NCBI RefSeq assembly: GCF_947331465.1
Contig: NZ_CAMZOK010000003.1
Span: 1 to 64,000 of the forward strand
DNA: 64,000 nt
Origin: Shimia sp. Alg240-R146
GTDB lineage: Bacteria; Pseudomonadota; Alphaproteobacteria; Rhodobacterales; Rhodobacteraceae
Reading direction: 5' to 3'
Of this stretch, positions 44,225 through 53,300 are shown piece after piece; within the stretch, counting starts at the first letter, position 1, and each line of letters starts with the position of its first letter. Both the position numbers and the translations under genes were made by a program. Under the pieces are notes generated by a model. That model searched no databases. It was not told the DNA's origin and saw only the letters and a program-made list of their open reading frames with translations.

Positions 44225-44581
44225 ATGCACAAGATAAACCTGGCCGAGAAACTCTCGCTATTTTCCTCCCACTGGGACCCGCACGTCGTCACCAGCTACA
44301 ACGGCAACGACGTGATGGTGGTCAAATTTCAGGGCGAGTTTCCGTTTCACAAACACGACGACACCGATGATTTCTTTCTGGTGCTCGAAGGCGATGTGAC
44401 GATGGACTACGACAACGCCCCTTCCGTCACCTTCGGCCCCGGTGAATTGCTCATCGTGCCCCAAGGCCAAATCCACCGCCCCCGCGCCGATCAAGAAGCC
44501 CGCGTGCTTTTGATCGAACCCAAGGGCGAAGCAAACACTGGGGACAGCGGCCTCGCGCCTGCCCCAAAACCGCATATCTGA
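44225..44581 (+). CDS. Cupin domain protein
   Basis: This 118-residue single cupin has the first motif EFPFHKHDDTDDFFLVLEG (metal-type histidines and acidic residue) and the second motif PGELLIVPQGQIHRPRA. Its function is unknown; small cupins of this type are often annotated mannose-6-phosphate isomerase-like. It lies 13 bases before leuA and behind the leucine leader, so it is probably co-regulated with leucine synthesis. Confidence 0.88.
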   Translation: MHKINLAEKLSLFSSHWDPHVVTSYNGNDVMVVKFQGEFPFHKHDDTDDFFLVLEGDVTMDYDNAPSVTFGPGELLIVPQGQIHRPRADQEARVLLIEPKGEANTGDSGLAPAPKPHI

Positions 44582-44594
44582 TAGGACGAAACCA

Positions 44595-46172
44595 ATGACC
44601 AATACCACTGACCAAGACCGCGTCGTTATCTTTGACACCACCCTGCGCGACGGCGAACAAAGCCCCGGCGCCACCATGACCCACGACGAGAAGCTGGAAA
44701 TCGCCGGTATGCTTGACGACATGGGCGTCGACATCATCGAGGCCGGTTTCCCGATTGCCTCCGAGGGCGATTTCAACGCTGTGTCCGAGATCGCCAAGAA
44801 CTCGGTCAACTCTCGCATCTGCGGTCTGGCCCGCGCCAACATCACCGATATCGACCGCTGTTGGGAGGCCGTGAAACACGCGGCCAAGCCCCGCATCCAC
44901 ACCTTTATTGGCACCTCGCCCTTGCACCGCGCCATTCCGAACCTCACGAAGGACGCGATGGCCGACAAGATCCACGAGACCGTGACCCACGCCCGCAATC
45001 TTTGTGACAACGTGCAATGGTCGCCGATGGATGCCACACGCACCGAATGGGACTACCTCTGCCGCGTGATTGAAATCGCGATCAAAGCCGGTGCCAGCAC
45101 GATCAACATCCCCGACACCGTCGGCTACACCGCCCCGATGGAAAGCGCCGAGTTGATCAAGAAACTGATCGAAACCGTGCCCGGCGCCGATGAGGTCATC
45201 TTTGCAACCCACTGCCACAACGATCTTGGCATGGCGACCGCCAACTCTCTGGCCGCCGTCGCAGGCGGCGCGCGTCAAATTGAATGCACCATCAACGGTC
45301 TGGGCGAACGCGCGGGCAATACCGCTCTGGAAGAGGTCGTGATGGCGCTCAAGGTGCGCAACGATATCATGCCGTGGTCCACCGGCATCGACACCAAAAA
45401 GCTGATGAACATCTCGCGCCGCGTCGCCACCGTGTCGGGCTTTCCGGTGCAGTTCAACAAAGCCATCGTCGGCAAAAACGCCTTCGCGCACGAGTCTGGC
45501 ATCCACCAGGACGGCATGCTCAAGAACAAGGAAACCTTCGAGATCATGCGCCCCGAGGACGTGGGTCTCGCCGGCACCTCCCTGCCGCTTGGCAAACACT
45601 CCGGCCGCGCCGCGCTGCGCGACAAACTCGAGCAGCTTGGCTTTGAAGTGGGCGACAACCAACTCAAAGACATCTTCGTGCGCTTCAAAGACCTCGCAGA
45701 CCGCAAGAAAGAGGTGTTTGACGACGACATCATCGCCCTTGTGCGTGTGGGTGACGGCGAGGACGAAGACGATCATCTACAGTTGGTCAGCATGAAAGTT
45801 GTCTGCGGCACCGGCGGCCCGGCTGAGGCCACCGTGGAAATGGAAATCGACGGCAAAGAGGTCTCCGCTACCTGCGAGGGCGACGGGCCGGTGGATGCCA
45901 CGTTCCGCGCGATCCGCGAGAACTTCCCCAACGCCGCACATCTGGAGCTCTATCAGGTGTCCGCCGTGACCGAAGGCACCGACGCGCAAGCCACTGTGTC
46001 AGTGCGCCTTGAGGAAGACGGCATCATCGCCACCGGCCAATCCGCCAACACCGACACGGTTGTGGCCTCGGCCAAAGCCTACATCCACGCGCTCAACCGC
46101 CTGCTGGTGCGGCGCGGCAAAGTCGGCGAAGGCGCGGACGCCCGTGAGATCTCTTACAAAGATCTCGCCTGA
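44595..46172 (+). CDS. leuA: 2-isopropylmalate synthase
   Basis: This 525-residue enzyme condenses acetyl-CoA with 2-ketoisovalerate in the first committed step of leucine synthesis. It has the start motif FDTTLRDGEQSPGATM, the metal motif THCHNDLGMATANSLA, GLGERAGNTALEEVVMAL, and a C-terminal regulatory domain expected to bind leucine. Length is that of the bacterial type. It is translated after a cupin gene 13 bases upstream and ends at a strong terminator. Confidence 0.97.
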   Translation: MTNTTDQDRVVIFDTTLRDGEQSPGATMTHDEKLEIAGMLDDMGVDIIEAGFPIASEGDFNAVSEIAKNSVNSRICGLARANITDIDRCWEAVKHAAKPRIHTFIGTSPLHRAIPNLTKDAMADKIHETVTHARNLCDNVQWSPMDATRTEWDYLCRVIEIAIKAGASTINIPDTVGYTAPMESAELIKKLIETVPGADEVIFATHCHNDLGMATANSLAAVAGGARQIECTINGLGERAGNTALEEVVMALKVRNDIMPWSTGIDTKKLMNISRRVATVSGFPVQFNKAIVGKNAFAHESGIHQDGMLKNKETFEIMRPEDVGLAGTSLPLGKHSGRAALRDKLEQLGFEVGDNQLKDIFVRFKDLADRKKEVFDDDIIALVRVGDGEDEDDHLQLVSMKVVCGTGGPAEATVEMEIDGKEVSATCEGDGPVDATFRAIRENFPNAAHLELYQVSAVTEGTDAQATVSVRLEEDGIIATGQSANTDTVVASAKAYIHALNRLLVRRGKVGEGADAREISYKDLA

Positions 46173-46179
46173 GCAAAAC

Positions 46180-46208
46180 AAAGGCCGCCTCACTCGGGGC
46201 GGCCTTTT
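46180..46208 (+). terminator. Intrinsic terminator after leuA
   Basis: GGCCGCC (46183-46189) and GGCGGCC (46198-46204) form a 7-bp stem with an 8-base loop followed by four Ts; AAA before the stem can extend the pairing. It lies 8 bases after the leuA stop. Confidence 0.85.
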
Positions 46209-46352
46209 CTTTCGGGTCTGTCTCATATGGTGGTGGCAACTAGGATCCGGTCATTCGCTGCGGTCAAAACGTAAGTCTGCTTGGCAGGATAAAGCTGACC
46301 TCCAAATCAATCGAGTAGTTGTCCGCTATCAGGACTTCTCATCCTTGATTGC

Positions 46353-46772
46353 CTATGCGTCCCGTTTTCCAGACGCCACCAGCCACCAAGCAAGCAGCGG
46401 AAAACCAACAAGTTCAAATGCCAGTGACGGGGCAATCGCAGCGCTAAATATTACTTCAGTGTCCATAGCGCTTAGTCGAAACAGACCCGCGATTGCGATC
46501 ATTGCCGACAGAATAATCAAGGTTGAGCGAAGATTGCGCAATGCAAAGCCGCCAGCCACGAACACAGCACCGACGCCAAACCAGACCCCGCCAATGAACC
46601 GTATGTGGCTGTCTTGGGCATGGAATGTTGCGGCATCTGTGATTGAAACGAAATCACGCGTCGACTGCCATCCCAGTGTCTTTATCCCGCCTAAGCCTAC
46701 ATTTAGTCCTAGTAAGATGATCACAGCTCCAAGGATCACAACCACCGAATTCAGTAATTTTATCTTGTTCAT
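46353..46772 (-). CDS. DUF4345-like four-helix membrane protein
   Basis: This 139-residue hydrophobic protein has about four membrane segments and the conserved pattern SHIRFIGGVWFGVGAVFVAGG in the middle, as in DUF4345 proteins of unknown function. The start MNKIKLLNSV has AGGGA upstream. It is divergent from a TetR repressor gene whose two operator-like palindromes overlap its promoter, so it is probably repressed by that regulator. GC is lower than in the surroundings, suggesting acquisition with the regulator. Confidence 0.75.
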   Translation of the reverse strand: MNKIKLLNSVVVILGAVIILLGLNVGLGGIKTLGWQSTRDFVSITDAATFHAQDSHIRFIGGVWFGVGAVFVAGGFALRNLRSTLIILSAMIAIAGLFRLSAMDTEVIFSAAIAPSLAFELVGFPLLAWWLVASGKRDA

Positions 46773-46810
46773 TTCACTTTCCCTAAATGCGCACCCTGTG
46801 GGCAAATAAT

Positions 46811-46878
46811 ACTTGGAACGCGTTCTATATTAATGAAGTCTTGACAAGGCAAGCATTATTTGGGACGCGTACCAAAAT
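46811..46878. promoter_or_regulatory. Divergent control region with two TetR-type operators
   Basis: Two palindromes centred on ACGCGT lie between the divergent genes: CTTGGAACGCGTTCTATA (46812-46829) and TTTGGGACGCGTACCAAA (46859-46876), about 47 bases apart, with shared half TTGG.ACGCGT. On the minus strand TTGCCT (46852-46847) and TATAGA (46829-46824) with a 17-base gap form a good promoter for the DUF4345 gene. The first palindrome overlaps the -10 element, so binding would block transcription. Confidence 0.7.
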
Positions 46879-46898
46879 AAATCTGAGAGGGCCTAACC

Positions 46899-47495
46899 AT
46901 GGCTAGAACCGCTGGCAGGCCTCCCCGCAGTAAGGCTGAGATTTTGGAGTTCCGATCAAAGATCGGGAAGCACGCGCTTGAGATTTATCGTGCAGAAGGT
47001 TTCGAAGCGATCTCAATGCGCCGTTTGGCCAAGGCGGTCGGATGCGCTCCGATGACAATTTACGCACATTTTGACGGCAAGACGGATATTCTACGATACC
47101 TTTGGGCGGACGTACTTACGGACATGTCTGGTGACATCGCGGAAAAGCTAAAGTCGGTCGCGGGTCCGAGTGAGCGGCTGCAGTCAGCAGCTCACTCCTT
47201 TATCGCTTACTGGATCGATCACCCTGATCATTTTCGACTTGTCTTTATGTCCAACGACGTAACGCGGGCGGATGTCAGTACGTTCGTTATGGGCGAAGAT
47301 ACCTTAGCACACTTCTTGATGTTTTCGGATTTGATCCGAGAGGTTCACCCTGAAGAACATGACGTTAAAATGAGCACTGACACACTCATATCTGGATTGA
47401 TTGGTATCGCTCTTTGCATGAATACCATGCCTGACTACCCATGGGCCGACCCGACCTCGATGACCAACCAACTCCTATTGAGCATCATCACGTAA
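46899..47495 (+). CDS. TetR/AcrR family transcriptional regulator
   Basis: This 198-residue regulator has the TetR HTH MRRLAKAVGCAPMTIYAHFDGKTDILRYL (about residues 40-68) and a C-terminal helical domain of the type seen in TetR_C regulators (AHSFIAYWIDHPDHFRLVFM). The ligand is unknown. It is divergent from the DUF4345 gene and its likely operators lie between the two. AT-rich codon use compared with the neighbours suggests horizontal origin. Confidence 0.9.
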   Translation: MARTAGRPPRSKAEILEFRSKIGKHALEIYRAEGFEAISMRRLAKAVGCAPMTIYAHFDGKTDILRYLWADVLTDMSGDIAEKLKSVAGPSERLQSAAHSFIAYWIDHPDHFRLVFMSNDVTRADVSTFVMGEDTLAHFLMFSDLIREVHPEEHDVKMSTDTLISGLIGIALCMNTMPDYPWADPTSMTNQLLLSIIT

Positions 47496-47716
47496 GCCAA
47501 TTCGCAATTTGAGGAAAAGCGGACATTCGTGCACGGCGCAGCATCAGTAGCCTTGGTCTCAAACCCGCCCTTCGCTGCAGGCTTCCCAACCTCTACTTCT
47601 AGGATTGCCGAGATCAAAACCAAATGCGGATAAAACCGGTCTTTTCGACCAACCGCAATTCGGCCTGCGCCTACCGCCCATTGAAACCTGCCCCCAAAAC
47701 CCCCACTCCTATTCCC

Positions 47717-48268
47717 ATGAGCGCCGCACCTGATCTCACCGCCGTCTGGTCCGCCTACCGCGACCGGCTCAAGGCGTTCCTACACGCCCGCATCGCCAAT
47801 CCGGCGGATGTGGACGACCTGCTGCAGGACATCTCGATCAAGGTCTTCACCGGCCTGCCCGACCTGCAGGACCAGACCAAACTGCAACCTTGGCTTTTCC
47901 AGACCGCGAACCGCGCCATCATCGACCACTACCGCCGTTCTAGCCGCGCCGCCCCCAACGCCGATGACCTTTGGTACGCCGACGACGACCCCGTCCTGCG
48001 CCACCAACTGGAAGGCTGCGTCGCCCCTTTCATCAACGCCCTGCCCGCAGACACCGCGCAAATGCTAACCGAAATTGACCTCAACGGCACATCACAACGC
48101 GACTATGCCGAGGCGCACCATATCCCCTACTCCACACTGAAATCCCGCGTGACCAAAGCCCGCACCGACCTACGCGCCCTCTTTGACGACTGCTGCAAAT
48201 TCACTATGGACAGCCGTGGCAACCTTTCCGAAATGGAAAGAAAATCAACCGGTTGCGGCCCCTGCTGA
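47717..48268 (+). CDS. ECF-type RNA polymerase sigma factor, SigZ-like
   Basis: This 183-residue sigma-70-family protein has region 2 (ADVDDLLQDISIKVF...LQPWLFQTANRAIIDHYR) and region 4 (GTSQRDYAEAHHIPYSTLKSRVTKARTDL). The C-terminus continues with CCKFTMDSRGN as in SigZ proteins and ends GCGPC, giving four cysteines that could sense metals or redox state. The start MSAAPDLTAVW is chosen by homology; no good ribosome site is visible. The GST gene follows 77 bases downstream. No anti-sigma gene is adjacent. Confidence 0.85.
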   Translation: MSAAPDLTAVWSAYRDRLKAFLHARIANPADVDDLLQDISIKVFTGLPDLQDQTKLQPWLFQTANRAIIDHYRRSSRAAPNADDLWYADDDPVLRHQLEGCVAPFINALPADTAQMLTEIDLNGTSQRDYAEAHHIPYSTLKSRVTKARTDLRALFDDCCKFTMDSRGNLSEMERKSTGCGPC

Positions 48269-48345
48269 AAAAACTTCGACGACACCGTCGTCTTTTTCCC
48301 GTCCACCCCGTCTTACTTAATGAAAGACACCAAAGGACGCTCCCA

Positions 48346-49056
48346 ATGATCAAAATCGTCAGCTTCACCATCTGCCCCTTCGTGCAACGCGTCACCGCGC
48401 TCTTGGAGGCCAAAAAGATCCCCTACGACATCGAATTCATCTCGCTATCAAACAAGCCACAATGGTTTCTCGACCTCTCCCCCACAGGCCAAGTGCCGAT
48501 GCTGGTGACTGACGCGGGTACTGCGCTTTTTGAAAGCGATGCCATCGTGGAATACATCGACGACACCTCTGCCCCGCTGGAGCCTGATCTCACCCCCGAA
48601 CAACGCGCCATCAACCGCGCATGGTCTTATCAGGCCTCCAAGCATTACCTCGTGCAGTGCGGCACCATGTCCGCCAAAGACCCCGCCACGTTTCAAGACC
48701 GTACCCGCAAACTGACCGCCGCCTTTGCGCGTGTGGAAAAACAACTGAGCGATGGTCCGTTCTTTGGCGGCGACACGCTTGGCAACGTCGATATCGCGTG
48801 GATGGTGCTCCTGCACCGCGCTCACATCGTTCAAGCCCACTCGGGCTTCAACATGCTTGCGGGCTTTCCCAAGGTGAAAGCATGGCAGCAAGCACTGATG
48901 GACACGGGCATCCCGCAAAAGTCTGTGGCTGCAGAATTCCCGCAGAAGTTCCACAACTTCTACCTCAGCGACACCACTTGGCTTGGCCGTGGCGCCAACA
49001 CCAACGAAGCTCCCTGCGCGCCCGCCAAAGCCTCTAGCGGGGGATGCTGCGGCTAA
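48346..49056 (+). CDS. Glutathione S-transferase with cysteine-rich tail
   Basis: This 236-residue GST has a thioredoxin-like N-terminal domain with the catalytic-type cysteine C10 in FTICPFVQRV (CPFxQR, as in omega/dehydroascorbate-reductase-like GSTs), the cis-proline GQVPML, the ESDAIVEYID motif, and a helical C-terminal domain. It ends with a Cys-rich tail (APCAPAKASSGGCCG). AAGGA precedes the ATG by nine bases. It follows the SigZ-like sigma factor, whose own C-terminus is also Cys-rich. A thiol transfer or metal-linked stress role is inferred. Confidence 0.88.
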   Translation: MIKIVSFTICPFVQRVTALLEAKKIPYDIEFISLSNKPQWFLDLSPTGQVPMLVTDAGTALFESDAIVEYIDDTSAPLEPDLTPEQRAINRAWSYQASKHYLVQCGTMSAKDPATFQDRTRKLTAAFARVEKQLSDGPFFGGDTLGNVDIAWMVLLHRAHIVQAHSGFNMLAGFPKVKAWQQALMDTGIPQKSVAAEFPQKFHNFYLSDTTWLGRGANTNEAPCAPAKASSGGCCG

Positions 49057-49059
49057 AGC

Positions 49060-49773
49060 TCAGCCAATCACCATGTCGCCCGCCAGACCCAAGGCAAATC
49101 CAGCCACGGCGCCAAGCGCGGGCGACCAGGTGCCCTCTTCATATGCCTCTGGTGCGATGTCCTGAAAAATCAGATACAGAATACCGCCTGCGGCAAAAAT
49201 CATGATGCCACCCAGTGTTTCAGGGTCACTCGCCAAGAAATGAAAGCCGAGCGCAGCGCACAGCGGCCCCAATCCGGCCAAGCCAACAAACATCAGCAAC
49301 ACCACCCAGGCAGGCGTGTGGCCTTTGGCCCAAAGATCGCGAAACGCGCCAAATCCCTCGGGCACGTTTTGCAAAAACATCATCGCGGCCAACAGCTTGG
49401 CCGTTGCGGCCTCGGTCACCAACAACGCCCCAAGCGCCATGGCTTCGGGCAGAAAATCCAACAGCATCGCCAACAAAAGCGCGCCACTCCCGCCTGCTTT
49501 AGCCAGCTGTTTGTCGACCGCGTAAAAGGTGATACCTCCACCGATCAACAGCGGCACCGCCCACTGCACCGGCAAGGTTTCGGCGCCTTTTGGAACCAAA
49601 ACCAAAGCCACCGCCGATAACAGCGCTCCGCCGCCAAACGCTGTCACGCCTTTCACCAACCGCGCCTCAACGCGCGCGTCCCGAATATGCTCAATCCGCG
49701 CGAATACGCCGCCCAAGGGCATCGCCAGCCCCGCAAAAAGCGCCAATATCAAAGCATATGTCATCGCATCCAT
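49060..49773 (-). CDS. ZIP family metal transporter
   Basis: This 237-residue protein has about seven to eight membrane helices and the ZIP metal path motifs LLDFLPEAMALGALL and LQNVPEGFGAFRDLW, with a third acidic site FQDIAPEAYEEG. ZIP proteins bring in zinc or other divalent cations. It converges with the GST gene with 3 bases between stop codons. No regulator is adjacent. Confidence 0.88.
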   Translation of the reverse strand: MDAMTYALILALFAGLAMPLGGVFARIEHIRDARVEARLVKGVTAFGGGALLSAVALVLVPKGAETLPVQWAVPLLIGGGITFYAVDKQLAKAGGSGALLLAMLLDFLPEAMALGALLVTEAATAKLLAAMMFLQNVPEGFGAFRDLWAKGHTPAWVVLLMFVGLAGLGPLCAALGFHFLASDPETLGGIMIFAAGGILYLIFQDIAPEAYEEGTWSPALGAVAGFALGLAGDMVIG

Positions 49774-49852
49774 TTCGCCAACCTAGCTTTGGAGCTTGCC
49801 CGGCGCGAGCCTTTCGTTGCGACCGCTCCAAAACCGACGGTTTGCAGACACG

Positions 49853-49880
49853 AAAAAAGGCGGCTCAAACCAGAGCCGCC
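49853..49880 (-). terminator. Intrinsic terminator of the galactoside operon
   Basis: On the minus strand GGCGGCTC (49880-49873) and GAGCCGCC (49866-49859) form an 8-bp stem with loop TGGTTT, followed by six Ts (49858-49853). It lies 28 bases after the GH42 gene stop and closes the ten-gene minus-strand operon. Confidence 0.9.
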
Positions 49881-49908
49881 CTTTCAAATTTAAGCCTATC
49901 GCACGATG

Positions 49909-51840
49909 TCAGCTCATATCGCTTTCCGCGACCACCTGACCTTGCTTGCGCACAACTACGCCACACGCCCCGACCCGCTGGCCGGCATATGTAATATCCT
50001 GCGCCTCATAATTGATAAGGAATTCCAGCCCGCCCAGCATCCGGCGGCGCAACCCACCAGACATCCTGTGAACCTCAATCCCCGCGGTTTTTGCCACCAT
50101 GTCTACGATCCGGTCAAACAACACCTCATCCGGGAAGCCGCCCAGATACCAACGGTTGCCTTCGGCCATCAAGACTGGTGCGCCATTTTCCAATGACAAC
50201 AAAACCTTGGCAGACCCCGAAAGTCGTTCGCACCAATGATCCACGGTTCCACCGCCAGCTACGGCCATACCCGCATGTGGGGGCAAACTTTCAATCAGTT
50301 CGACCCGCGCATCCAGTCCCGGCACACCGGGACGACCGCCGTCGGGAATACGGAACTCAGACGTGATTGCCCCTGAGCGCGGCCCCAGAACGGCCACCGC
50401 TCCGGCGGCGTCGATCGCCGCCACCAACGTAGGCTCAAGCGTCGCCAGACCCGGTGCAAACACCGCTTTGAAGCCTTCGAAATCGCGGCAATCGCTGTTC
50501 ACGATGTCCACCGATAATCCAGCGCGCCGCAATGCCCGGTATGTCGCGAAAACGAGACGGAAGTAGTCAAACCCCGCCCCTTGCGGTTGTGTGTGCCACG
50601 CCCAGTCAGACGCATAATCAAACACAATGGCAACTGGCGCCTGAGCGGTCGCTTCATTGCCAATTTTCTCGGCAATTTGAGCCACCTGTCGCGCCTCGGC
50701 CATGCCGGGCGCGTCTTGACGATCCGGGGTCAACAAGCCCGCGTGCATCATTTCCTGAGCCATTGGCGCCTGCCGCCAGCGGAAGTAACTCACCACCTCC
50801 GCCCCATGCGCAAAGGCCTCCAAAGACCACAAAGCCACCATCCCCGGAAGCGGCGCAGGGTTAAACGGCGCCCAGTTCACCGGACCGGGTTGTTGTTCCA
50901 TCACCCACCAGCGCCCTTTGCCTACGGCGCGATAAAGGTCATGGTGAAACGCCTGCATGTCCGGATCGCCTTGGCGCAAATACCGCGCCTTGTGGTCGTC
51001 CGACGCCTCAAGACGGTCCGACAGGAATCCAATCGGATAGCTGTCCCAACTGGCAATATCGAGGTCCGCACCGACGTCGAAATGGTCAAATTCCAGTATG
51101 CGTCCCATATAGTTATGGATCAGCGGCGCATCCGTATTGGCCCGCAAAATATCAACCTGAACTTTGTTGAACAGGGTCACCTGATCGCTGGAAAACCGCC
51201 TGAATGCAAGGACATGGCTTGGGTTTGGCTCGGTCACCGTCAGGTTTGGCAGATCAATATCGGCAAAGTCGAAATACTCCATCGACCAAAAGATGTTGCC
51301 CCACGCCTCATTGAGCGCCGCAATTGTTTGATATCGCGCTTGGCACCACGCCTGAAACGCGACCTTGGCCGGCTCAGAATAGCTGATCGTGGTGTCGTGG
51401 CAGCCGTATTCATTGTCCGTTTGCCACGCGGCCACATGCGGGTTTGGCCCATAGCGTTCCGCAAGGATCCGCGTGATCCGCGCACTTTCCTCACGGTACC
51501 CCGCATGGCTGAAGCAATAATGCCGGCGCGACCCGAACTTGCGCGGATTGCCGTCAGCATCCACCGCCAGCATGTCGGGATGCTTGTCGATCATCCACCG
51601 TGGCGGCGTCGCCGTTGGCGTGCCCAGAATGACCTTCAAGCCAGCATCACCAAGCACATCAATCGCACGATCCAGCCACTCGAGCGTCAAGACGCCCGGC
51701 TTGGCTTCCATTCGGCTCCAGGCGAACTCGCCAATCCGCACCCAACGGATGCCCGCAGCCATCATGTCAGCTGCGTCCTTCGCCCAGATGTCTTCGGGCC
51801 AATGCTCGGGGTAATAACAGACCCCCAGATCCTTACTCAT
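49909..51840 (-). CDS. Beta-galactosidase, GH42 family
   Basis: This 643-residue glycoside hydrolase starts MSKDLGVCYYPEHWPEDIW, typical of GH42. The acid/base glutamate is E144 in WQTDNEYGCHD and the nucleophile E315 in WWVMEQQPGPVNW. It hydrolyses beta-galactosides to galactose, probably in the cytoplasm since no signal peptide is present. Its ATG overlaps the stop of the SMP-30 gene (ATGA). It is the last gene of the galactoside operon and is followed by a terminator. Confidence 0.93.
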   Translation of the reverse strand: MSKDLGVCYYPEHWPEDIWAKDAADMMAAGIRWVRIGEFAWSRMEAKPGVLTLEWLDRAIDVLGDAGLKVILGTPTATPPRWMIDKHPDMLAVDADGNPRKFGSRRHYCFSHAGYREESARITRILAERYGPNPHVAAWQTDNEYGCHDTTISYSEPAKVAFQAWCQARYQTIAALNEAWGNIFWSMEYFDFADIDLPNLTVTEPNPSHVLAFRRFSSDQVTLFNKVQVDILRANTDAPLIHNYMGRILEFDHFDVGADLDIASWDSYPIGFLSDRLEASDDHKARYLRQGDPDMQAFHHDLYRAVGKGRWWVMEQQPGPVNWAPFNPAPLPGMVALWSLEAFAHGAEVVSYFRWRQAPMAQEMMHAGLLTPDRQDAPGMAEARQVAQIAEKIGNEATAQAPVAIVFDYASDWAWHTQPQGAGFDYFRLVFATYRALRRAGLSVDIVNSDCRDFEGFKAVFAPGLATLEPTLVAAIDAAGAVAVLGPRSGAITSEFRIPDGGRPGVPGLDARVELIESLPPHAGMAVAGGGTVDHWCERLSGSAKVLLSLENGAPVLMAEGNRWYLGGFPDEVLFDRIVDMVAKTAGIEVHRMSGGLRRRMLGGLEFLINYEAQDITYAGQRVGACGVVVRKQGQVVAESDMS

Positions 51841-52694
51841 AGGATTACCTTGTTCTCAGCTTGCCCTTGGGCGACCGCGTCTTCCACGAAAACCATGCCG
51901 TTTTCCGGTTCTGTCTCAAGCACGTCTGCCGACAGCCCTTCGGCCGCAGTGGTGCAAAAGAGCGTCGTCAAATCCGCCCCGCCAAACGCAGGGCACGACG
52001 TGTGACGCCCGCCAAATTCAACCGCGCGCACAAATTGGCCGCTCCCATCATAAGCCGCCACGCGGCTCGCGCCCCATTGCGCAATCCAGATCGTGCCGTC
52101 GGCATCAACCACCGCGCCATCAGGGTTCAATCCCTCCGCTTTGGTATCAACATGCACGAACGCCTCGCCCACGGGCCAGCCGTCAGGATCCATCTCCCAG
52201 CGCATCACTTGGCCGGTCAGCGTGTCCGCATAATGTGCCCATTTGCCGTCCGCCGAAAAACAGATTGCGTTGGTGATCGTCACATCCGCCACCAGCTTAC
52301 GCAACTCGCCCTTGTAATAGCGATAGATCGCGCCTGCTTTGGCCTCGGCATTTTTGCCCATCGTGCCAATCCAGAACCCGCCAAAGGGGTCGGCGCGCCC
52401 GTCGTTGGAGCGCGTCACAGGGTTATCCGCCTCAAGCGCAACCAGATACTCCTGCTCACCGCTGCTGATTGTAAATTTCCAGAGCGCGGTTTCGCTGGCA
52501 AGGATCAGCGTGTCCACATCCACCCAGCCAGCTGCCGAGACGTGTTCGTCAAATTCCCATTCCCGAGGGTCGCCGTTCACCTGCGTCATGAGCTTGTTGC
52601 CCAAGATATCAAACCAGAACAACTGCTCCCGCTCGGGGTGCCAAAGCGGCCCTTCGCCCAATTCACATACCCGACTGTCAAACACAGAACTCAT
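51837..52694 (-). CDS. SMP-30/gluconolactonase family lactonase (galactonolactonase)
   Basis: This 285-residue beta-propeller has CELGEGPLWHPEREQLFWFDI near the N-terminus, and SNDGRADPFGGFWIGTMG and ADTLTGQVMRWEMD further on, the metal-binding landmarks of SMP-30/regucalcin lactonases. In this operon it most likely opens galactonolactone to galactonate. It overlaps both neighbours by 4 bases. The specific sugar lactone is inferred from context. Confidence 0.88.
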   Translation of the reverse strand: MSSVFDSRVCELGEGPLWHPEREQLFWFDILGNKLMTQVNGDPREWEFDEHVSAAGWVDVDTLILASETALWKFTISSGEQEYLVALEADNPVTRSNDGRADPFGGFWIGTMGKNAEAKAGAIYRYYKGELRKLVADVTITNAICFSADGKWAHYADTLTGQVMRWEMDPDGWPVGEAFVHVDTKAEGLNPDGAVVDADGTIWIAQWGASRVAAYDGSGQFVRAVEFGGRHTSCPAFGGADLTTLFCTTAAEGLSADVLETEPENGMVFVEDAVAQGQAENKVIL

Positions 52695-53296
52695 GGGAAA
52701 ACCTTATCATAAGCGGCCACAATTTCATCGGCCTTAGCCCGCACATCCGCCGCGTTCATGCCCGGTTTGTAAATCGCAGACCCGATCCCGAACCCGTCCG
52801 CGCTTGCCGCGACCCATTGGTCGAAATTCTCCGGTCCCGCACCGCCCACGGCATAGACCTGCGTGCCTTTGGGCAACACCGCGCGCAGCGCCTTCATGCC
52901 CCCTGGCCCGGCCATGTTTCCCGGAAACAGCTTTAGCCCGGTCGCTCCGGCTTTCAGGGCCGCAAAGGCCTCGGTCGGGGTGAATATTCCCGGCCAGCTT
53001 TCCATGCCCAAAGCCTTTGTGTGTGCAATCACCTCAGGATCGCAATTGGGCGACACAATCAGCGTGCCACCGGCGCCGTGCACGGCCTCGACTTGGGCCA
53101 TGCTCAACACCGTTCCTGCGCCGATCAACGCGCGGCCTGCGTTGTCTTTGACCAAACGCCGAATGCTTTCGACCGCATCTGGCGAGTTCAGCGGCACTTC
53201 GATCTTGGTGATGCCCGCTTTTAGAATTTCATGTGCAATCGGCACAACTTCGTCCGGGGTCACCCCCCGCAAAATGGCAATAATCGCCCGGTCCAT
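52691..53296 (-). CDS. dgoA: 2-dehydro-3-deoxy-6-phosphogalactonate aldolase
   Basis: This 201-residue KDPG/KDPGal aldolase has ILRGVTPDEV, the TKIEVPLNSPDAV segment typical of the galactonate type, GTVLSMAQVEAV, and the Schiff-base lysine in GATGLKLFPGN. It splits 2-keto-3-deoxy-6-phosphogalactonate to pyruvate and glyceraldehyde-3-phosphate. The ATG at 53296 is chosen since MDRAIIAILRG matches the family. It sits between kinase and lactonase genes. Confidence 0.93.
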   Translation of the reverse strand: MDRAIIAILRGVTPDEVVPIAHEILKAGITKIEVPLNSPDAVESIRRLVKDNAGRALIGAGTVLSMAQVEAVHGAGGTLIVSPNCDPEVIAHTKALGMESWPGIFTPTEAFAALKAGATGLKLFPGNMAGPGGMKALRAVLPKGTQVYAVGGAGPENFDQWVAASADGFGIGSAIYKPGMNAADVRAKADEIVAAYDKVFP

Positions 53297-53300
53297 AGTG

